From positions 26,905,927-26,969,926 of the forward strand of contig NC_092649.1 of the NCBI RefSeq assembly GCF_032118995.1: DNA of 64,000 nt, written 5' to 3'. This DNA comes from Asterias amurensis (lineage: Eukaryota > Echinodermata > Asteroidea > Forcipulatida > Asteriidae). The notes beneath the pieces were generated by a model, which searched no databases, had not been told where the DNA came from, and saw only the letters and a program-made list of their open reading frames with translations. Within the stretch, counting starts at the first letter, position 1. Each line of letters opens with the position of its first letter. The translations under genes were made by a program, and so were the position numbers. This document shows, in pieces, positions 32,609 to 44,152 of the stretch.

Positions 32609-33051
32609 TCAGATTACTCATTAAGAATGGGTGTTCTGGAGTGATTATGTATTGTGAGAGTGCAAAATGTGCTGCAATATTAAGAAAGAGATTAATATTG
32701 TTCTAAAAGTTCAGGGAATGGACAGTTTGGCTTGTGTATCGAACCATCTTTTTAAATTTGGGTAGGGGAACGGGCTTTAGGCTGATAAATAAGTTAATTT
32801 GCTGCATGTATCTTCATATCCAAGTTTGAGGGTCACCTACGTGAAAGTATCTCATATTATTATCCAGCACATTCTAGCGTGTTGTAGCGTGACTTTTTTT
32901 GTTGTTCCAAACAAAACTGTTTATCTTTATTTTGTTAAGCGCCACAACCATGCTGGGGGGGGGGGGGGGGGGGGGCTAAAGCGGACTTGTAGCAAAGACA
33001 ATCCTCTTATCATCCTTATCTTAATATTCAGTGGAGTTCGTGAAATACCTA

Positions 33052-33238
33052 GTAAGTTGGTAAACTAAAGTTCTATTCCCAACCGTGAGATTTTTCCTAA
33101 CAACTGGAAAGTGAAGAAACGTATACTAAGAAAACAAGTGTTTGCCTAATAATGTTCCTTCCTTGTTCGTCTTTTGCACAAAAACACTGAGCAAGTTTGT
33201 GGTTGACGGGAGTATTTGTTGATCTGTCCCTTCTTTAG
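33052..33238 (+). other. Candidate 5' UTR intron of receptor D
   Basis: CCTA|GTAAGT donor-like site, CCCTTCTTTAG acceptor, 187 bp, six bases before the ATG. Confidence 0.4.
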
Positions 33239-33244
33239 GAAACA

Positions 33245-35536
33245 ATGGGATCCACTGAATGGACACTGTTTCTTTGTTGTCTTGGTGTCTGTATCGGCAT
33301 CTCTCAGTCATCAACCTGCAGTCATGCGCAGTGTGTTTACGACTACGTCACTGCTGAGGCTGACTGCTCCTCACTCAATCTTGACTGCATCCCCGTCAAC
33401 TACCCACACGCCATCATCATGGATCTAAGCCACAACATCATATCAGAGTTGTCACCAGACGATTTCAATGGCACATTCTCCAGGCTGGCTGAACTGTACC
33501 TTGACTACAATAACGTATCTGATGTGACGTCACTGTTGGAATCCAGTGAGCTAGATAGCCTGCAGATAGTGTCTGTTAAGCACAATTTAATTTCTTACTT
33601 GCCCTCTACTTGTCAGCTGAGCTCTCTCACTGAGCTCTCAGTAGACTATAACTCAATTACAAGTTTATTCTATATTCCACACTGCGGCACATTGCTGCGG
33701 ATCTCGGCCGATTTTAATTTAATCGATTATTTTTATGTAACCTTGTATAATGATCGGTTAAATACCGATATCAGCCTGCAGTTTAACCGACTGACTTACG
33801 TGAGATTTTATACGCGCAGTAGTTACGGAGGTAGGCCTACTTCTTTTTTTTTAGATCATAATAAAATACAATATCTGGAATTCCAGGGCCCATACCTCAG
33901 CATCGACATATGTTCACTTACTCACAACCAACTACAGGGCGTAAGCATTGGCGCAACTCCAGATACATTAAACGTAGGCAGTAACGGATTGTCAAACTGG
34001 AATAATATTGACCTAGCTCAAAACGGAAACACGATGAAGAGATTGGACATGAGCAACAACTCTTTCGATTCATTGATTCAACCATACTGGGCCGAAGGTC
34101 TGGAGTTCTTGAACGCCGATACCAACCTGCTGGCAAACCTGTCCTCGACAACCCTGTCAAGATTGTTCAATCTGACTGAACTGCATGTAGCCAATAATCG
34201 TCTCTTGTTCATCTCATCCACTGCACTGAGTCAACTCACCATGCTAAGGTCACTGTATCTCGACGACAATGCCCTGACGTCTTTGTTTGGAGTATTTTTC
34301 AACCAGTCTATCTTATTTGAGCTGTCCATCACCAACAACCGACTCACCACGTTACATGCTGATTACTTCATGGGTCTATTGTCGTTGAAGCGTCTGTACC
34401 TCGCAGGGAATCAACTCACTAGCGTTAACATGCTGATGTTTCAACTGGTGCCTGAAATTATAAACTTGGACTTATCCCAAAATGAGCTTCAGCTGGTCGA
34501 CCTGCAGGACTGTCCTCTTATTAATCTTACAAACCTACAGGATCTCTCACTTGCTCACAATCTGATTCACGATGCAGAAACTATCTTGGGTTTCTGTGAT
34601 TACTTGCAAGTACTTGATCTGAGTTATAACTTGATCCAAGTCGTGCCTGGTGATTCGCTATCTGGGAGAAATAGAGCTTTGTCCAAACTCGAGCTAGAAG
34701 GCAACCCACTGCAGTGTGACTGTAGGCTCACAGGTCTGCGAGACTGGCTGCGTAACAATCCACCGTACGTTGAGCCTCGATGTGAAGGACCGAATCATTA
34801 CTATGGGTCAGTGATAACAGACTTGGACAGTCATGACTTCTTATGTCAAGCACCGATGGCGATGGTGGACAAGCAGCTGACAGCCCTGGCTGGAAAATCT
34901 GTGACTCTCATATGTACAGCTACTGGCATTCCTGCTCCGACCGTAACTTGGCTCTCACCAAACGACACAGAGATACTAGCTCATGACGAAGGAAGATTCA
35001 CTATTCTGCGAGGACAAATTCTGCATATCACACCAGTGGAGAAACATGACGAAGGGAGGTACACATGTCTTGCCCATAACATCTTGGGTGAAGGGAGAGC
35101 CGAGGTCAACCTTACAGTGACTACCTCTAAATCAGACGCCCCACAGCCGCACTCACTTGCTTCTTCCGTTCTCCCCACAATGTTTATCACCATTATAATA
35201 ACGGTTGCTGTATTTGCTGGTATCATATTCCTCCGTCGGTATCGCAAGAAACAGCAAGAAGCCAACTCCACATCTGCATCTCAAACCTCCGATCTGAAAG
35301 TTGGCTTCAGTAAAGGTGACAACGATGACTCGGAGGGAGGTTGCGTTAACAAAGCCCTTGGCGGAGGCTATGAGGTTCCAAGTGGACAGCAGACCACTCT
35401 TAGATATGCGGATAGTCCTACTACAGGGCGTCGCCAACCATCTCAGACCTACGCTCAGACCGCTGAGGATCATAGTGGAGGCAACGGAGAGAACAAAGGA
35501 GATGAAGAATTGTATGAAAGTGTATCTGACCCTTAG
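33245..35536 (+). CDS. LRR-Ig transmembrane receptor D
   Basis: 763 residues, one exon, complete from signal peptide to the YESVSDP end. From about residue 310 to the C-terminus it is almost identical to B and E, including the LRRCT, Ig pair, helix MFITIIITVAVFAG and the tail motifs YEVP, YADS, YAQT and YESV. The LRR block about 105-245 is its own: it has SVKHNLISYLPSTCQ shared with E, then FYIPHCGTLLRI, a longer YFYVTLYNDRLNTD loop and SYGGRPTSFFLDHN, the last shared with A and C. Its 3' UTR and last residues differ from B and E (SDP for SGP). Single-exon structure and conserved acceptor upstream as in its paralogues. Confidence 0.9.
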   Translation: MGSTEWTLFLCCLGVCIGISQSSTCSHAQCVYDYVTAEADCSSLNLDCIPVNYPHAIIMDLSHNIISELSPDDFNGTFSRLAELYLDYNNVSDVTSLLESSELDSLQIVSVKHNLISYLPSTCQLSSLTELSVDYNSITSLFYIPHCGTLLRISADFNLIDYFYVTLYNDRLNTDISLQFNRLTYVRFYTRSSYGGRPTSFFLDHNKIQYLEFQGPYLSIDICSLTHNQLQGVSIGATPDTLNVGSNGLSNWNNIDLAQNGNTMKRLDMSNNSFDSLIQPYWAEGLEFLNADTNLLANLSSTTLSRLFNLTELHVANNRLLFISSTALSQLTMLRSLYLDDNALTSLFGVFFNQSILFELSITNNRLTTLHADYFMGLLSLKRLYLAGNQLTSVNMLMFQLVPEIINLDLSQNELQLVDLQDCPLINLTNLQDLSLAHNLIHDAETILGFCDYLQVLDLSYNLIQVVPGDSLSGRNRALSKLELEGNPLQCDCRLTGLRDWLRNNPPYVEPRCEGPNHYYGSVITDLDSHDFLCQAPMAMVDKQLTALAGKSVTLICTATGIPAPTVTWLSPNDTEILAHDEGRFTILRGQILHITPVEKHDEGRYTCLAHNILGEGRAEVNLTVTTSKSDAPQPHSLASSVLPTMFITIIITVAVFAGIIFLRRYRKKQQEANSTSASQTSDLKVGFSKGDNDDSEGGCVNKALGGGYEVPSGQQTTLRYADSPTTGRRQPSQTYAQTAEDHSGGNGENKGDEELYESVSDP

Positions 35537-35615
35537 TTTTGGAAATGAAGATGGCTTTTCCCACAGATACAGAAGCGTTGTATGTTTTAAAGAATATCCA
35601 CAACACTTTGGTAAA

Positions 35616-35621
35616 AATAAA
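35616..35621 (+). terminator. Polyadenylation signal of receptor D
   Basis: AATAAA 80 bp after the stop, in the same context as in B and E. Confidence 0.6.
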
Positions 35622-36150
35622 TTGTAAATAACATAAGCACAGTTTTTTAACAATAGGCCTTATGATGAGCACGATGGAAAGCTCCCATTGATATTACTCA
35701 ACAATGTTTGACCTCACTGGTTCAAAACTCGATGTTTGAAAACAGGTTTTTGTTTGTTACTCCGAAAACGACCGATTGAACTTGAAACATTTTGTAATGC
35801 CATGTGGAGTTACACATTGCTGGTACTGGCCTATAATTACATTGAACAATGTTGTTGTGCATAAACTGACACACATTTTGCCAACGATCCACTCATTTTT
35901 CCACCGTTATTTTAAGGTTTCTTAATTTTAGTAGTCAAAACCAATCCGCGACTCGACTCTCGTGTAATACTAATAGGTAATAGCCGCAATGACAGTTGTT
36001 GTTCGGTGCATGATTTGCAAACACAAAATTAGTGTTAAAGTTTTGTCAAAAATACTCAGAAAATCTAACCCAGTTTTTGCTGGCGTCTTGTACATTATAT
36101 TAAGAAACATCACGAAAAAAAAAATGCTTAAAAATTTGAAACTTTATAAA

Positions 36151-36650
36151 CTAGAGATTGAGAGTTTGTGAACAAACTCAAGGTGTTCGGTTTCCGGGAG
36201 TAAAAGCCTGGATTAAAAAACAAATATTACACCTTGCTTTGTTCTCAAGATTTGTAATAAATGATTCAAATTACAAAAACTGTCAAAACCACATGATTAC
36301 GTCATCTAGTAAAAGTGTATGTTTGGTGATGTCATCGGTAATACTTGTATGGTGTGATGGTAAAGCATCAAAGGATGTTTTTTCGACCTAAAAGACAATA
36401 AACCACGCCCTTTCAAATCATTTCACAGTCACTTCCCGTTTAAACAGGTCAAAAGGTCAACGAAAGTTCACCAACATATCCATTTCTGTCAAGTACGTAA
36501 AGCCCTTTCATATGATGTACAGATTGTCAAAATAGCTTATGTAGTTTAGGAAATATGAACTTAGGAAATATTGACTGACGACTGAAGAAAAGACTGTAAG
36601 GGGCATGTATGTTTTAACCGCCTTGAACGAAGACTATTCTTCATGAAGCT
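36151..36650 (+). repeat. Head segment, first copy
   Basis: Starts CTAGAGATTGAGAGTTTGTG and matches 38447-38966 almost throughout, ending TTTTTCGCGCTCTAT. Part of the HINE-like element. Confidence 0.8.
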
Positions 36651-37539
36651 TTTTCGCGCTCTATTGATAATATTTTTAAAAAGAAGTAAAAAAAAAACGT
36701 GAATCAAAAATAATGATTTTTTGAAATAATAATTTGAATTTTTATTACTCAAGAATGGATGACATCATCATGACCTAACTAACACATTATTCCACTCCTA
36801 ATGCATATCTAACTATGTGCGAAGTTTCAAGTTCATACGAGTTTGGGAAGTGTGCTTTTGTTCGAGGACAAGGGACGAAGAGAAGAAGAAGATGAAAATC
36901 TGGATTGTTTTATTGATTTGTTTGTACTAAAGTTTTGTTTAATCCGGCAGTTTATTTTAGCAAGACCACTCCTAATTGCTTGGGCCTTATGCTTTAACCA
37001 TTCTGTTTTCTTTGAATGTTTTGTATTGTAACATCCATGTCTGTGCATGGAGGTAGAAATAGATTAGTTTACGTAACGTCCTTTCTTACTAGAGAAAGTT
37101 TGAAAGGGCTTATGTTATTTCAGAGATTTTTTTTCTTCAAAATATTTAACTCAAAATAACTTGGATAGTTGTTTTAACAAATAATCAAAACAGTTGATGA
37201 TTATGCTAAGTTCAAGAAGTAATAGATATCGTAATACTGACGTGAATTCCGTGGGCCCAAAACGCCCTTCACCCGGGGGGAGTGGTCGATCGATGTAACG
37301 TCTCTATTCTTCTCGGTGTTTAACCAAAACATGACCAATGTTCGTCATTTTGTACTGTTGTTTTCTCACATAATTAAAAGTCCCATTAATCACTGAAGTA
37401 GGTGGCCATCTCAGCGAAACTTCGTCTTCAATTCCACATTGACCACTAAGCCATCAGAAGGGTAACATTTGAACAATTTGACGCTGAAGATTGAAATGAA
37501 ATCGTTTTCGCAGCGTTCTGCATAGCTATATAGCTCTAT

Positions 37540-38407
37540 GCATATCACGCTATGGCACAGAGTACAACAAACTTGGCAGCATGCCACCAAATAAATTATG
37601 CCTTATACACTACACGTGTACGCCACAAGTGTTACGCACAACCAATGGGGAAATTTCGTAGTTCTTTATAAAGAAATTGTGAACTTTCAAACTCGATTTT
37701 GAACCAGAAGACGAGCTCAAAATGGGATCACGTCTGCGAGGCATTTACGGAGTTTTTAACGAACTTTCCGATGATGTGTCGATTGTAACAACCCATCATG
37801 TAGATCAAAAGTTATGATTTTTTGAAATAATAAACTTTGAAAATTCATAACTCAAGAATTGATGACGTCATCGTGACATAACTCAAACGGTTTCTTCTCC
37901 TTGACTATGTGTGAAGTTTCAACTTTATATGTGCTTGGGAAGTGTGATTTTTTTAGCGGACAATCGCCGAATGGATGATCACTGGAGCGTGCTCTGCTGC
38001 ACCGCTAATACACTACACGTTGTGTGTATGCCTACGTGCAATGTTTATGCACATACCAATGGGGATTTACGTTGTTCTTTAGACGTGAATTTTGAAATTT
38101 TCAACCTCTCTTTTGAGCCGGAAGACAACATCAAAATGGGGTCATGTCTGTGAGGCGTCTACGGAGTTTTCAATGACGATTCCGATGATGTTTCGATTGT
38201 AAAAATCCCTCATGTAGATCAAAGGTTATGATTTTTTGAATTAATAAACTTTGAATATTCATAACTCAAGAATTGATGACGTCATCATGACGTAACTCAC
38301 ACGGTTTCTTCTCCTAATAAATATCTAATTATGTGTGAAGTTTCAAGTTCATACGATGTTTGGAAAGATGTTTTTGTAGGGGGACAAGGGACGTACAGAA
38401 GAAGAAG

Positions 38408-38437
<30 letters not shown>
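37540..38437 (+). repeat. Core repeats of the HINE-like element
   Basis: Two diverged tandem cores (about 37540-37970 and 37971-38437), a third at 38967-39414 and a remnant at 36700-36890. Each contains ACCAATGGGGA, an ATGATTTTTTGAA block, TTGATGACGTCAT and CTATGTGTGAAGTTTCAA. A GAA microsatellite closes the core at 38398-38438 and again near 39390-39413. Confidence 0.75.
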
Positions 38438-38439
<2 letters not shown>

Positions 38440-38446
38440 TCAACTA

Positions 38447-38966
38447 GAGATTGAGAGTTTGTGAACAAACTCAAGGTGTTCGGTTTCCGGGAGTTTTAAA
38501 AAACAAATATTACACCTTGCTTTGTTCTCAAGATTTGTAATAAATGATTCAAATTGCAAAAACTGTCAAAACAACATGGTTACTCTAGTAAAAGTGTATG
38601 TTTGGTGACGTCATCGGTAATATTTGTTTTAATCAGACCTTTGCCAGACTTATATGCTGTGATGGTAAAGCATCAAAGGATGTATATTTGAACCTAAAAC
38701 ACAATAAACAACGCCCTTTCAAATCATTTCACAGTCACTTCCGGTTTAAACAGGTCAAAAGGTCAACGAAAGTTCACCAACATATCCATTTCTGTAAAGT
38801 ACGTAAAGCCCTTTCATATGATGTATAGATTGTCAAAATAGCTTATGTAGTTTAGGAAATATGAACTTAGGAAATATTGACGACTGTAGAAAAGACTGTA
38901 AGGGGCATGTATGTTTTAACCGCCTTGAACGAAGACTATTCTTCATGAAGCTTTTTCGCGCTCTAT
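38447..38966 (+). repeat. Head segment, second copy
   Basis: Direct duplicate of 36151-36650 inside the HINE-like element, with small indels. This suggests insertion of a second copy into, or unequal exchange within, the element. Confidence 0.8.
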
Positions 38967-39420
38967 GGATGATCACTGGAGCGTGACTCTGCTGCACAGC
39001 TAATACACTACATGTTGTGTGTATGCCTACGTGCAATGTCTATGCACATACCAATGGGGATTTACGTTGTTCTTTAGACGTGAATTTTGAAATTTTCAAC
39101 CTCGTTTTTGAGCCAGAAGACAACATCGAAATGGGGTCATGTCTGTGGGGCGTTTACGGAGTTTTCAATGACGATTCCGATGATGTTTTGATTGTAAGAA
39201 TCCCTCATGTAGATCAAAAGTTATGATTTTTTGAATTCATAAACTTTGAATATTCATAACTCAACAATTGATGACGTCATTATGGCGTAACTCACACGGT
39301 TTCTTCTCCTAATAAATATCTAACTATGTGTGAAGTTTCAAGTTCATACGATGTTTGGAAAGATGTTTTTGTAGGGGGACAAGGGACGTACAGAAGAAGA
39401 AGAAGAAGAAGAAGTATCAA

Positions 39421-39540
39421 TAAAAAAAAAAAACCGAACAAAAATAAGAGGTGTTCCGGGCTGTTGGCCCGAACACCTAATAAAAAAAAAAAACCGAACA
39501 AAAATAAGAGGTGTTTCGGGCTGTTGGCCCGAACACCTAA
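39421..39540 (+). repeat. Two 60-bp tail repeats with hairpin
   Basis: 39421-39480 and 39481-39540 are identical except for one base. Each has an A run, CCGAACAAAAATAAG and the AGGTGTTC..GAACACCT hairpin, so the 3' terminus of the element is duplicated in tandem. Confidence 0.85.
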
Positions 39541-39732
39541 ATAGTCAAAACTTTGCCGTGGTATTAGCCAGAACTGCTACATAATTCCTATACTCCTATG
39601 AAAGTGTAGTTTTTTATTTTTTGTTCTTAACACTCTTTCCATCTTCTTGTGAAGTTGAAAGATATCAATACTTATATATAGCCTGTTTTGTATATTAAAA
39701 CTATACACAATAATAATGGCATAATTAATTAT

Positions 39733-39902
39733 ACACTCTTAAACCTTCCGGGTCAGGATTGTCCGTGATCCGGACCCTGTAATGCTTGACCCAATTATGG
39801 AATCTCTGTCAACATGACTCAGAATGGGTCAAGCTGACATACAATCCGAGTTCAAATCACCCCGGGTCAATTTTTTAACCCGGAAGTTATTTGAGAGTAT
39901 TC
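39733..39902. mobile_element. GGGTCA-rich inverted-repeat element, unit 3
   Basis: Orthologous to 19932-20113 with a small internal deletion. Confidence 0.5.
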
Positions 39903-40250
39903 TTAGTTAATGTAAAATAAAAATACCCGTATAGCCTTGTCTACTCTTACTAAGTCATTAGGCATTATTTTGACTTTGGGTTGTTCTTTCTATTTTTTTT
40001 TTACATTATAGATTTAGTGATAATTCAAATGTATACGGTGCTAAAGATTACATAACACATTGTATAATACACAGAATGGAAGAAAAGGGTAAAATTATTG
40101 AAATACTATTGTTTGTACTGCAATGTTTTAATGTTACATCACGGGGTTTGTTCATCTTTGTTACCAAAAGGTAACGTATTTTTCTGAGTCATACTTTTCT
40201 GAGTTGTCTCTGAACTAGGGTAGTATGATAAACTGCTTAAAATTCTAATC

Positions 40251-40322
40251 GGGCTGGTCCGGGAATTGAACCCGGGACCTCTCGCACCCTAAGCGAGAAT
40301 CATACCACTAGACCAACCAGCC
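40251..40322 (-). tRNA. tRNA-Pro (AGG), unit 3, first
   Basis: All stems paired including T stem CCGGG/CCCGG; anticodon AGG; A and B boxes intact. Looks functional. Confidence 0.9.
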
Positions 40323-40798
40323 GTTAACATTAACGGTAAAGTCTGCTAACTACACACAAATTTTACAACCTTAAACACTCGGAAAAATAAAGTTCTCTCG
40401 TGAGGACACACCAGGGGGAGAAAAAGTTCAAGGACTGTATTTGGAAATTATGTTTCTCACTTGACTGATTTTCTCATCAGTTGCAACAGGAACACGATTG
40501 AATTATGAACAAGGACGAACACACCTCGTTAAATTATGACTCCAAAGGCATTATAAATTAACATTATAGATTTAGTGATAATTAAAATGTATACTACGCT
40601 AAAAATTACATAACACATTGTATAATACACAGAATGGAAGAAAAGGGTAATAATTATTGACATACTAATGTTTGTACTGCAATGTTTTAATGTTACATCA
40701 CGGGGTTTGTTCATCTTTGTAACCAAAAGGTAACATATTTTTTTGAGTCATACTTTTCTGAGTTGTCTCTGAAGGATAAACTGCTTAAAATTCTAATC

Positions 40799-40870
40799 GG
40801 GCTGGTCCGGGAATTGAACCCGGGACCTCTCGCACCCTAAGCGAGAATCATACCACTAGACCAACCAGCC
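40799..40870 (-). tRNA. tRNA-Pro (AGG), unit 3, second
   Basis: Identical over the 72 nt to the gene 548 bp to its left; produced by the local duplication. Confidence 0.9.
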
Positions 40871-41088
40871 ATTAACATTAACGGTAAAGTCTGCTAACTA
40901 AACACAAATTTTACAACCCCAAACACTCGACAAATAAAGTTCTCTCGTGAGGACACACCAGGGGGAGGTTAAAGTTCAAGGACTGTATTGGGAAATTATG
41001 TTTCTCACTTGACTGATTTTCTCATCAGTTGCAACAGGAACACGATTGAATTATGGACAAGGACGAACACACCTCGTTAAATTATTAC

Positions 41089-41574
41089 TTTAAAGGCATG
41101 GACACTATTGGTTTAATCACTCGACGTAGCGTAAACACTTATATTTAGTAAACGTTCAGTGAAGAGCCGATGATTGTAAAATATATTGTGAGAAACGGCT
41201 CCCTCTGAACGTCGTTTTTGAATTTTGCTTTTTATGCATAATGTTGGGACACACCACAAATTGGGATACGTGGTCTTTGACAAAGTGACCATCCACCACC
41301 AATAGGCTGTAAAGTTGACACTTTTACTGTTATGTGATTAATGCATTATTGGAGAGAGTGTGTAATCAGCTTCAAAATGATACCATCCACATTTAAATCA
41401 GACTTTTCTTGACGAAGTTATGATTTCTCAAAGCCACCTACTTTTTTATTCAGATTTCTCAAAGATTTCTTGAAAACCCAAACAATTTAATATGCTCTGC
41501 AATGTGCAAGTGCGACTTTACAGCCCATTGGTGGTGGATGGTCACAAATACCAATTATGTCCAGTGCCATTAAC
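41089..41574 (+). mobile_element. M1 with nested M4, unit 3
   Basis: M1 ends TTTAAAGGCATGGACACTA and TGTCCAGTGCCATTAA; M4 at 41286-41544. Confidence 0.7.
41286..41544. mobile_element. MITE family M4, unit 3
   Basis: Intact terminal inverted repeats; orthologous to 20893-21152. Confidence 0.8.
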
Positions 41575-42163
41575 ATGCTTTCCCCATCACATCTTTAAGA
41601 TAATATCAAAATGAAGTGCATGTAAATTAAATAATATATGGTCCAGTATTCAGATTATGTAGGATATGGTGATGGGATTAAAATACATAAAATTGAATTG
41701 TGTTTCTTTGCATGGATTACAATAATGGTCACTAATATCTCGGGGTCAGTATGTCCCGAAGTCAGAATGGCCCAGGAACGTTACATGACAAACTGAATCT
41801 GAAAGAAATTCCGGCCACTACTTTAACCATTCCACGGGTCAGCCTGACCCACAACTGGGTCGGGAACCATCAGAGCTGGAATCAGGGTCAATTCTGACCC
41901 GGGGAGGTTTTCTTTAGAGTGCTTAACGATTCCAGGCAGCAAGTTGGTCATTGGCAAAAATGAGAAGAGCACAGTAAACAAAGTTGTTTTTATTTTGAAA
42001 GAGGAAAATAGTTAAACTGTCAGGAAAATTAAATCGCCAGGCCTTTGCAGTCTGAAGAAGTATACATTAGTAAGCTGAATTGAAGACTAAGTGCTTTGAG
42101 TGTAAAACAACCGTATTTCTTGATTGACTTGGCCAAAGGTGGTCAAACAGTTATGAAAATGAA

Positions 42164-42235
42164 GGGCTGGTCCGGGAGTCGAACCCGGGGCCTCTCGCAC
42201 CCAAAGCGAGAATCATGCCACTAGACCAACCAGCC
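42164..42235 (-). tRNA. tRNA-Pro (TGG), unit 3
   Basis: Fully paired, anticodon TGG, same sequence as the other TGG genes. Confidence 0.9.
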
Positions 42236-42859
42236 TACTTGAATATTATCCACAACAGGGCACTGTTTCAGCCAATAATGTATCGGCTATATCATGCAGG
42301 ACTACTAAAAACCACGATCACGGACTTGGAACCAAGTCTATGTTCTGTTTGTAAAACAGTTTGTGGTCATCGTAGTATTTGAGCAACATCACATGATGTT
42401 GTAATCAATGCCGGTCGAAACAGAGACTCAAGGAAGAACATTAATTTAAGTATTGACAGAAGTTTATTTTACCGAAAGTGACTATAAGATCATGAAGATG
42501 TGTCCACGTCTCTCGGTTTAATGTTTAACTAGGAATTTTGTTCAATATATTGGGTGTGTGTGGGGGATGTCAAAAGTTTGGCTAAGGTAATAGCATAAGG
42601 AAGTTCATAACAACTCCAATTGCTATATCCAATTGATACTTTTATACAAAATCACTCTATTTCCCTTTTTGACGGGAAACTAAAACTTAATTTGTAATTC
42701 TTCACAAGCAACTCGTGACTGTAGATGTTGAGTATTATACTATTTTGTTGACAGTGTCGGTTTTGGTACTTTTCATTCAGCATTGTGTACCGTGACACGT
42801 ATCCTTGAACTAATGTTTCGTTGCACTTGCAGCGTAATATGCATCACGTGCCGCCATTG

Positions 42860-43167
42860 AATGAGTTACATAAGAGAAACTATAAATATAAATATAAATA
42901 GTAAACTAGCGGGTACAACCATGAGTAAAATCTCTATTTGAAGGGTGGTGGCTCTGAAAAGAGCCGGTTTGGTCTCGACGTTTCGAACAGTATACTCTGC
43001 TCGTCTTCAGCAGAAGAGTATTGTTCGAAACGTCGAGACCAAACCGGCTCTTTTCAGAGCCACCACTCCTTCAAATAGAGATTTACTCATGGTTGTCCCG
43101 CAAGTTTACTATTCATATTTATATCTAAGTTTCTCTTATTCTCCACACCATGCAAAGCTTCAAACAC
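42860..43167. mobile_element. Long palindrome with histone-type stem-loop, copy 4
   Basis: Apparently identical to copy 3. GGCTCTTTTCAGAGCC at 43046-43061 followed by ACCA. Confidence 0.65.
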
Positions 43168-43188
43168 CATTTGAGTTACATTGGGTTC

Positions 43189-43572
43189 TTAAAAACACTG
43201 GACACCTATGGTAATTGTGAAAGACCAGTCTTCTCGTTTGTTGTATCTCAACATATGCACGGAATAACAAACCTGTGAAAATTTGAACTCAATTGGTCGT
43301 CGAAGTTGCGAGAGTATAATGGAACAAAAAACACCCTTGTCCCACGAAGTTATGTACTTTCAGATCCTTGATTTCGAGAGCTCAAAATCAAACTCTGAGG
43401 TCTCGAAATAAAATTCAAATATTTTAGTGGAACATTCTTTCTCGAAAACTACTTTACTTCAGAGGGAGCCGTTTCTCACAATGTTTTATACTATTAACAG
43501 CCTCTCCATTGATCGTTAACAAGGAAGTTTTTATGCTAACAATGATTACCAATAGTGTCCAGTGCCTTTAAA
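43189..43572 (-). mobile_element. MITE family M1 in unit 4 (distal copy)
   Basis: Orthologous to 30222-30605 and apparently identical to it. Confidence 0.75.
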
Positions 43573-44107
43573 GGTTTTGTTCAGGTTTGGTAGAATGGAC
43601 AGTGTGTCTGTTAAGATCATCCATCATCCAATGAAACCAATTTTGGCTTAATCCGCTGTGTAAATCGGCAGAAAACAGTAAAAACAGTTCTGAGCAATTT
43701 GGTTGTAACACCGAAATTATTGCTATTGCAGTTTGTCCTTTTGGGTTTTTCAGATACAGTTCTCTCTATTAAAAAGACTTCATCACAGAGGGAAATATTT
43801 CACACACAAAATAGTAAAAAAGTTCTAGTATATTAAACTTCATAATCAGTATTTTGCTGTATATTGTGTTCACTTTACCATGCTCATAATTTGAGTTCTG
43901 AGAAATGTGAGTTTGTGAATAACCCAGTTCTCTGATGTACAAGAAAATAACAACCAGGCAAAACGGAACTGTGAAATGTCTGTGTGAACTCCCTGTTTGT
44001 AAAGGCTGATTCCAATTTGAAATTGAAATATTCCAAATTGTCCTCAAGCAAGCACACCAAGGGCCAGCCACTCACATGTAATTCTCAATCCGAGTTTCTC
44101 CTTGCGA

Positions 44108-44109
<2 letters not shown>

Positions 44110-44141
<32 letters not shown>

Positions 44142-44152
44142 GGGGGGGGGGG
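44110..44152 (+). repeat. Poly-T/poly-G tract, unit 4
   Basis: Same T-to-G junction as at 31143, with shorter tracts. Confidence 0.85.

Larger units (their letters stand above)
36151..39540 (+). mobile_element. Helentron/HINE- or pearl-like non-autonomous element
   Basis: 3.39 kb absent from the other units: the flanks ACTTTATAAA and ATAGTCAAAACTTTG are contiguous in units 1 and 4. The 5' end has a hairpin GAGTTTGTGAACAAACTC; the subterminal AGGTGTTCGG at the 5' side is repeated inverted in the 3' hairpin AGGTGTTCCGGGC..GCCCGAACACCT, followed by TAA. The body holds tandem diverged core repeats and GAA microsatellites. 5' subterminal repeat, core repeats, microsatellite and 3' stem-loop together are the plan of HINE/mini-me/pearl elements. 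No Rep/helicase is present. Confidence 0.6.
40003..41090. repeat. Tandem duplication of the tRNA-Pro(AGG) block
   Basis: A block of about 550 bp starting ACATTATAGATTTAGTGATA and carrying one tRNA occurs twice in a row (about 40003-40558 and 40559-41090), only in this unit. Confidence 0.8.
29279..42245 (+). repeat. Tandem array unit 3 (contains receptor D)
   Basis: About 13.0 kb, enlarged by a 3.4 kb insertion at 36151-39540 and a duplicated tRNA block at 40003-41090. Confidence 0.85.

Noticed and set aside
36151-39540. CRISPR-like or satellite array
   Set aside because: Repeats are long, diverged and without unique spacers; the genome is eukaryotic. A HINE-like element explains the structure better.
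39326-39544. Lysine/arginine-rich frame over the GAA repeats
   Set aside because: Microsatellite and A-run translation inside the HINE-like element.
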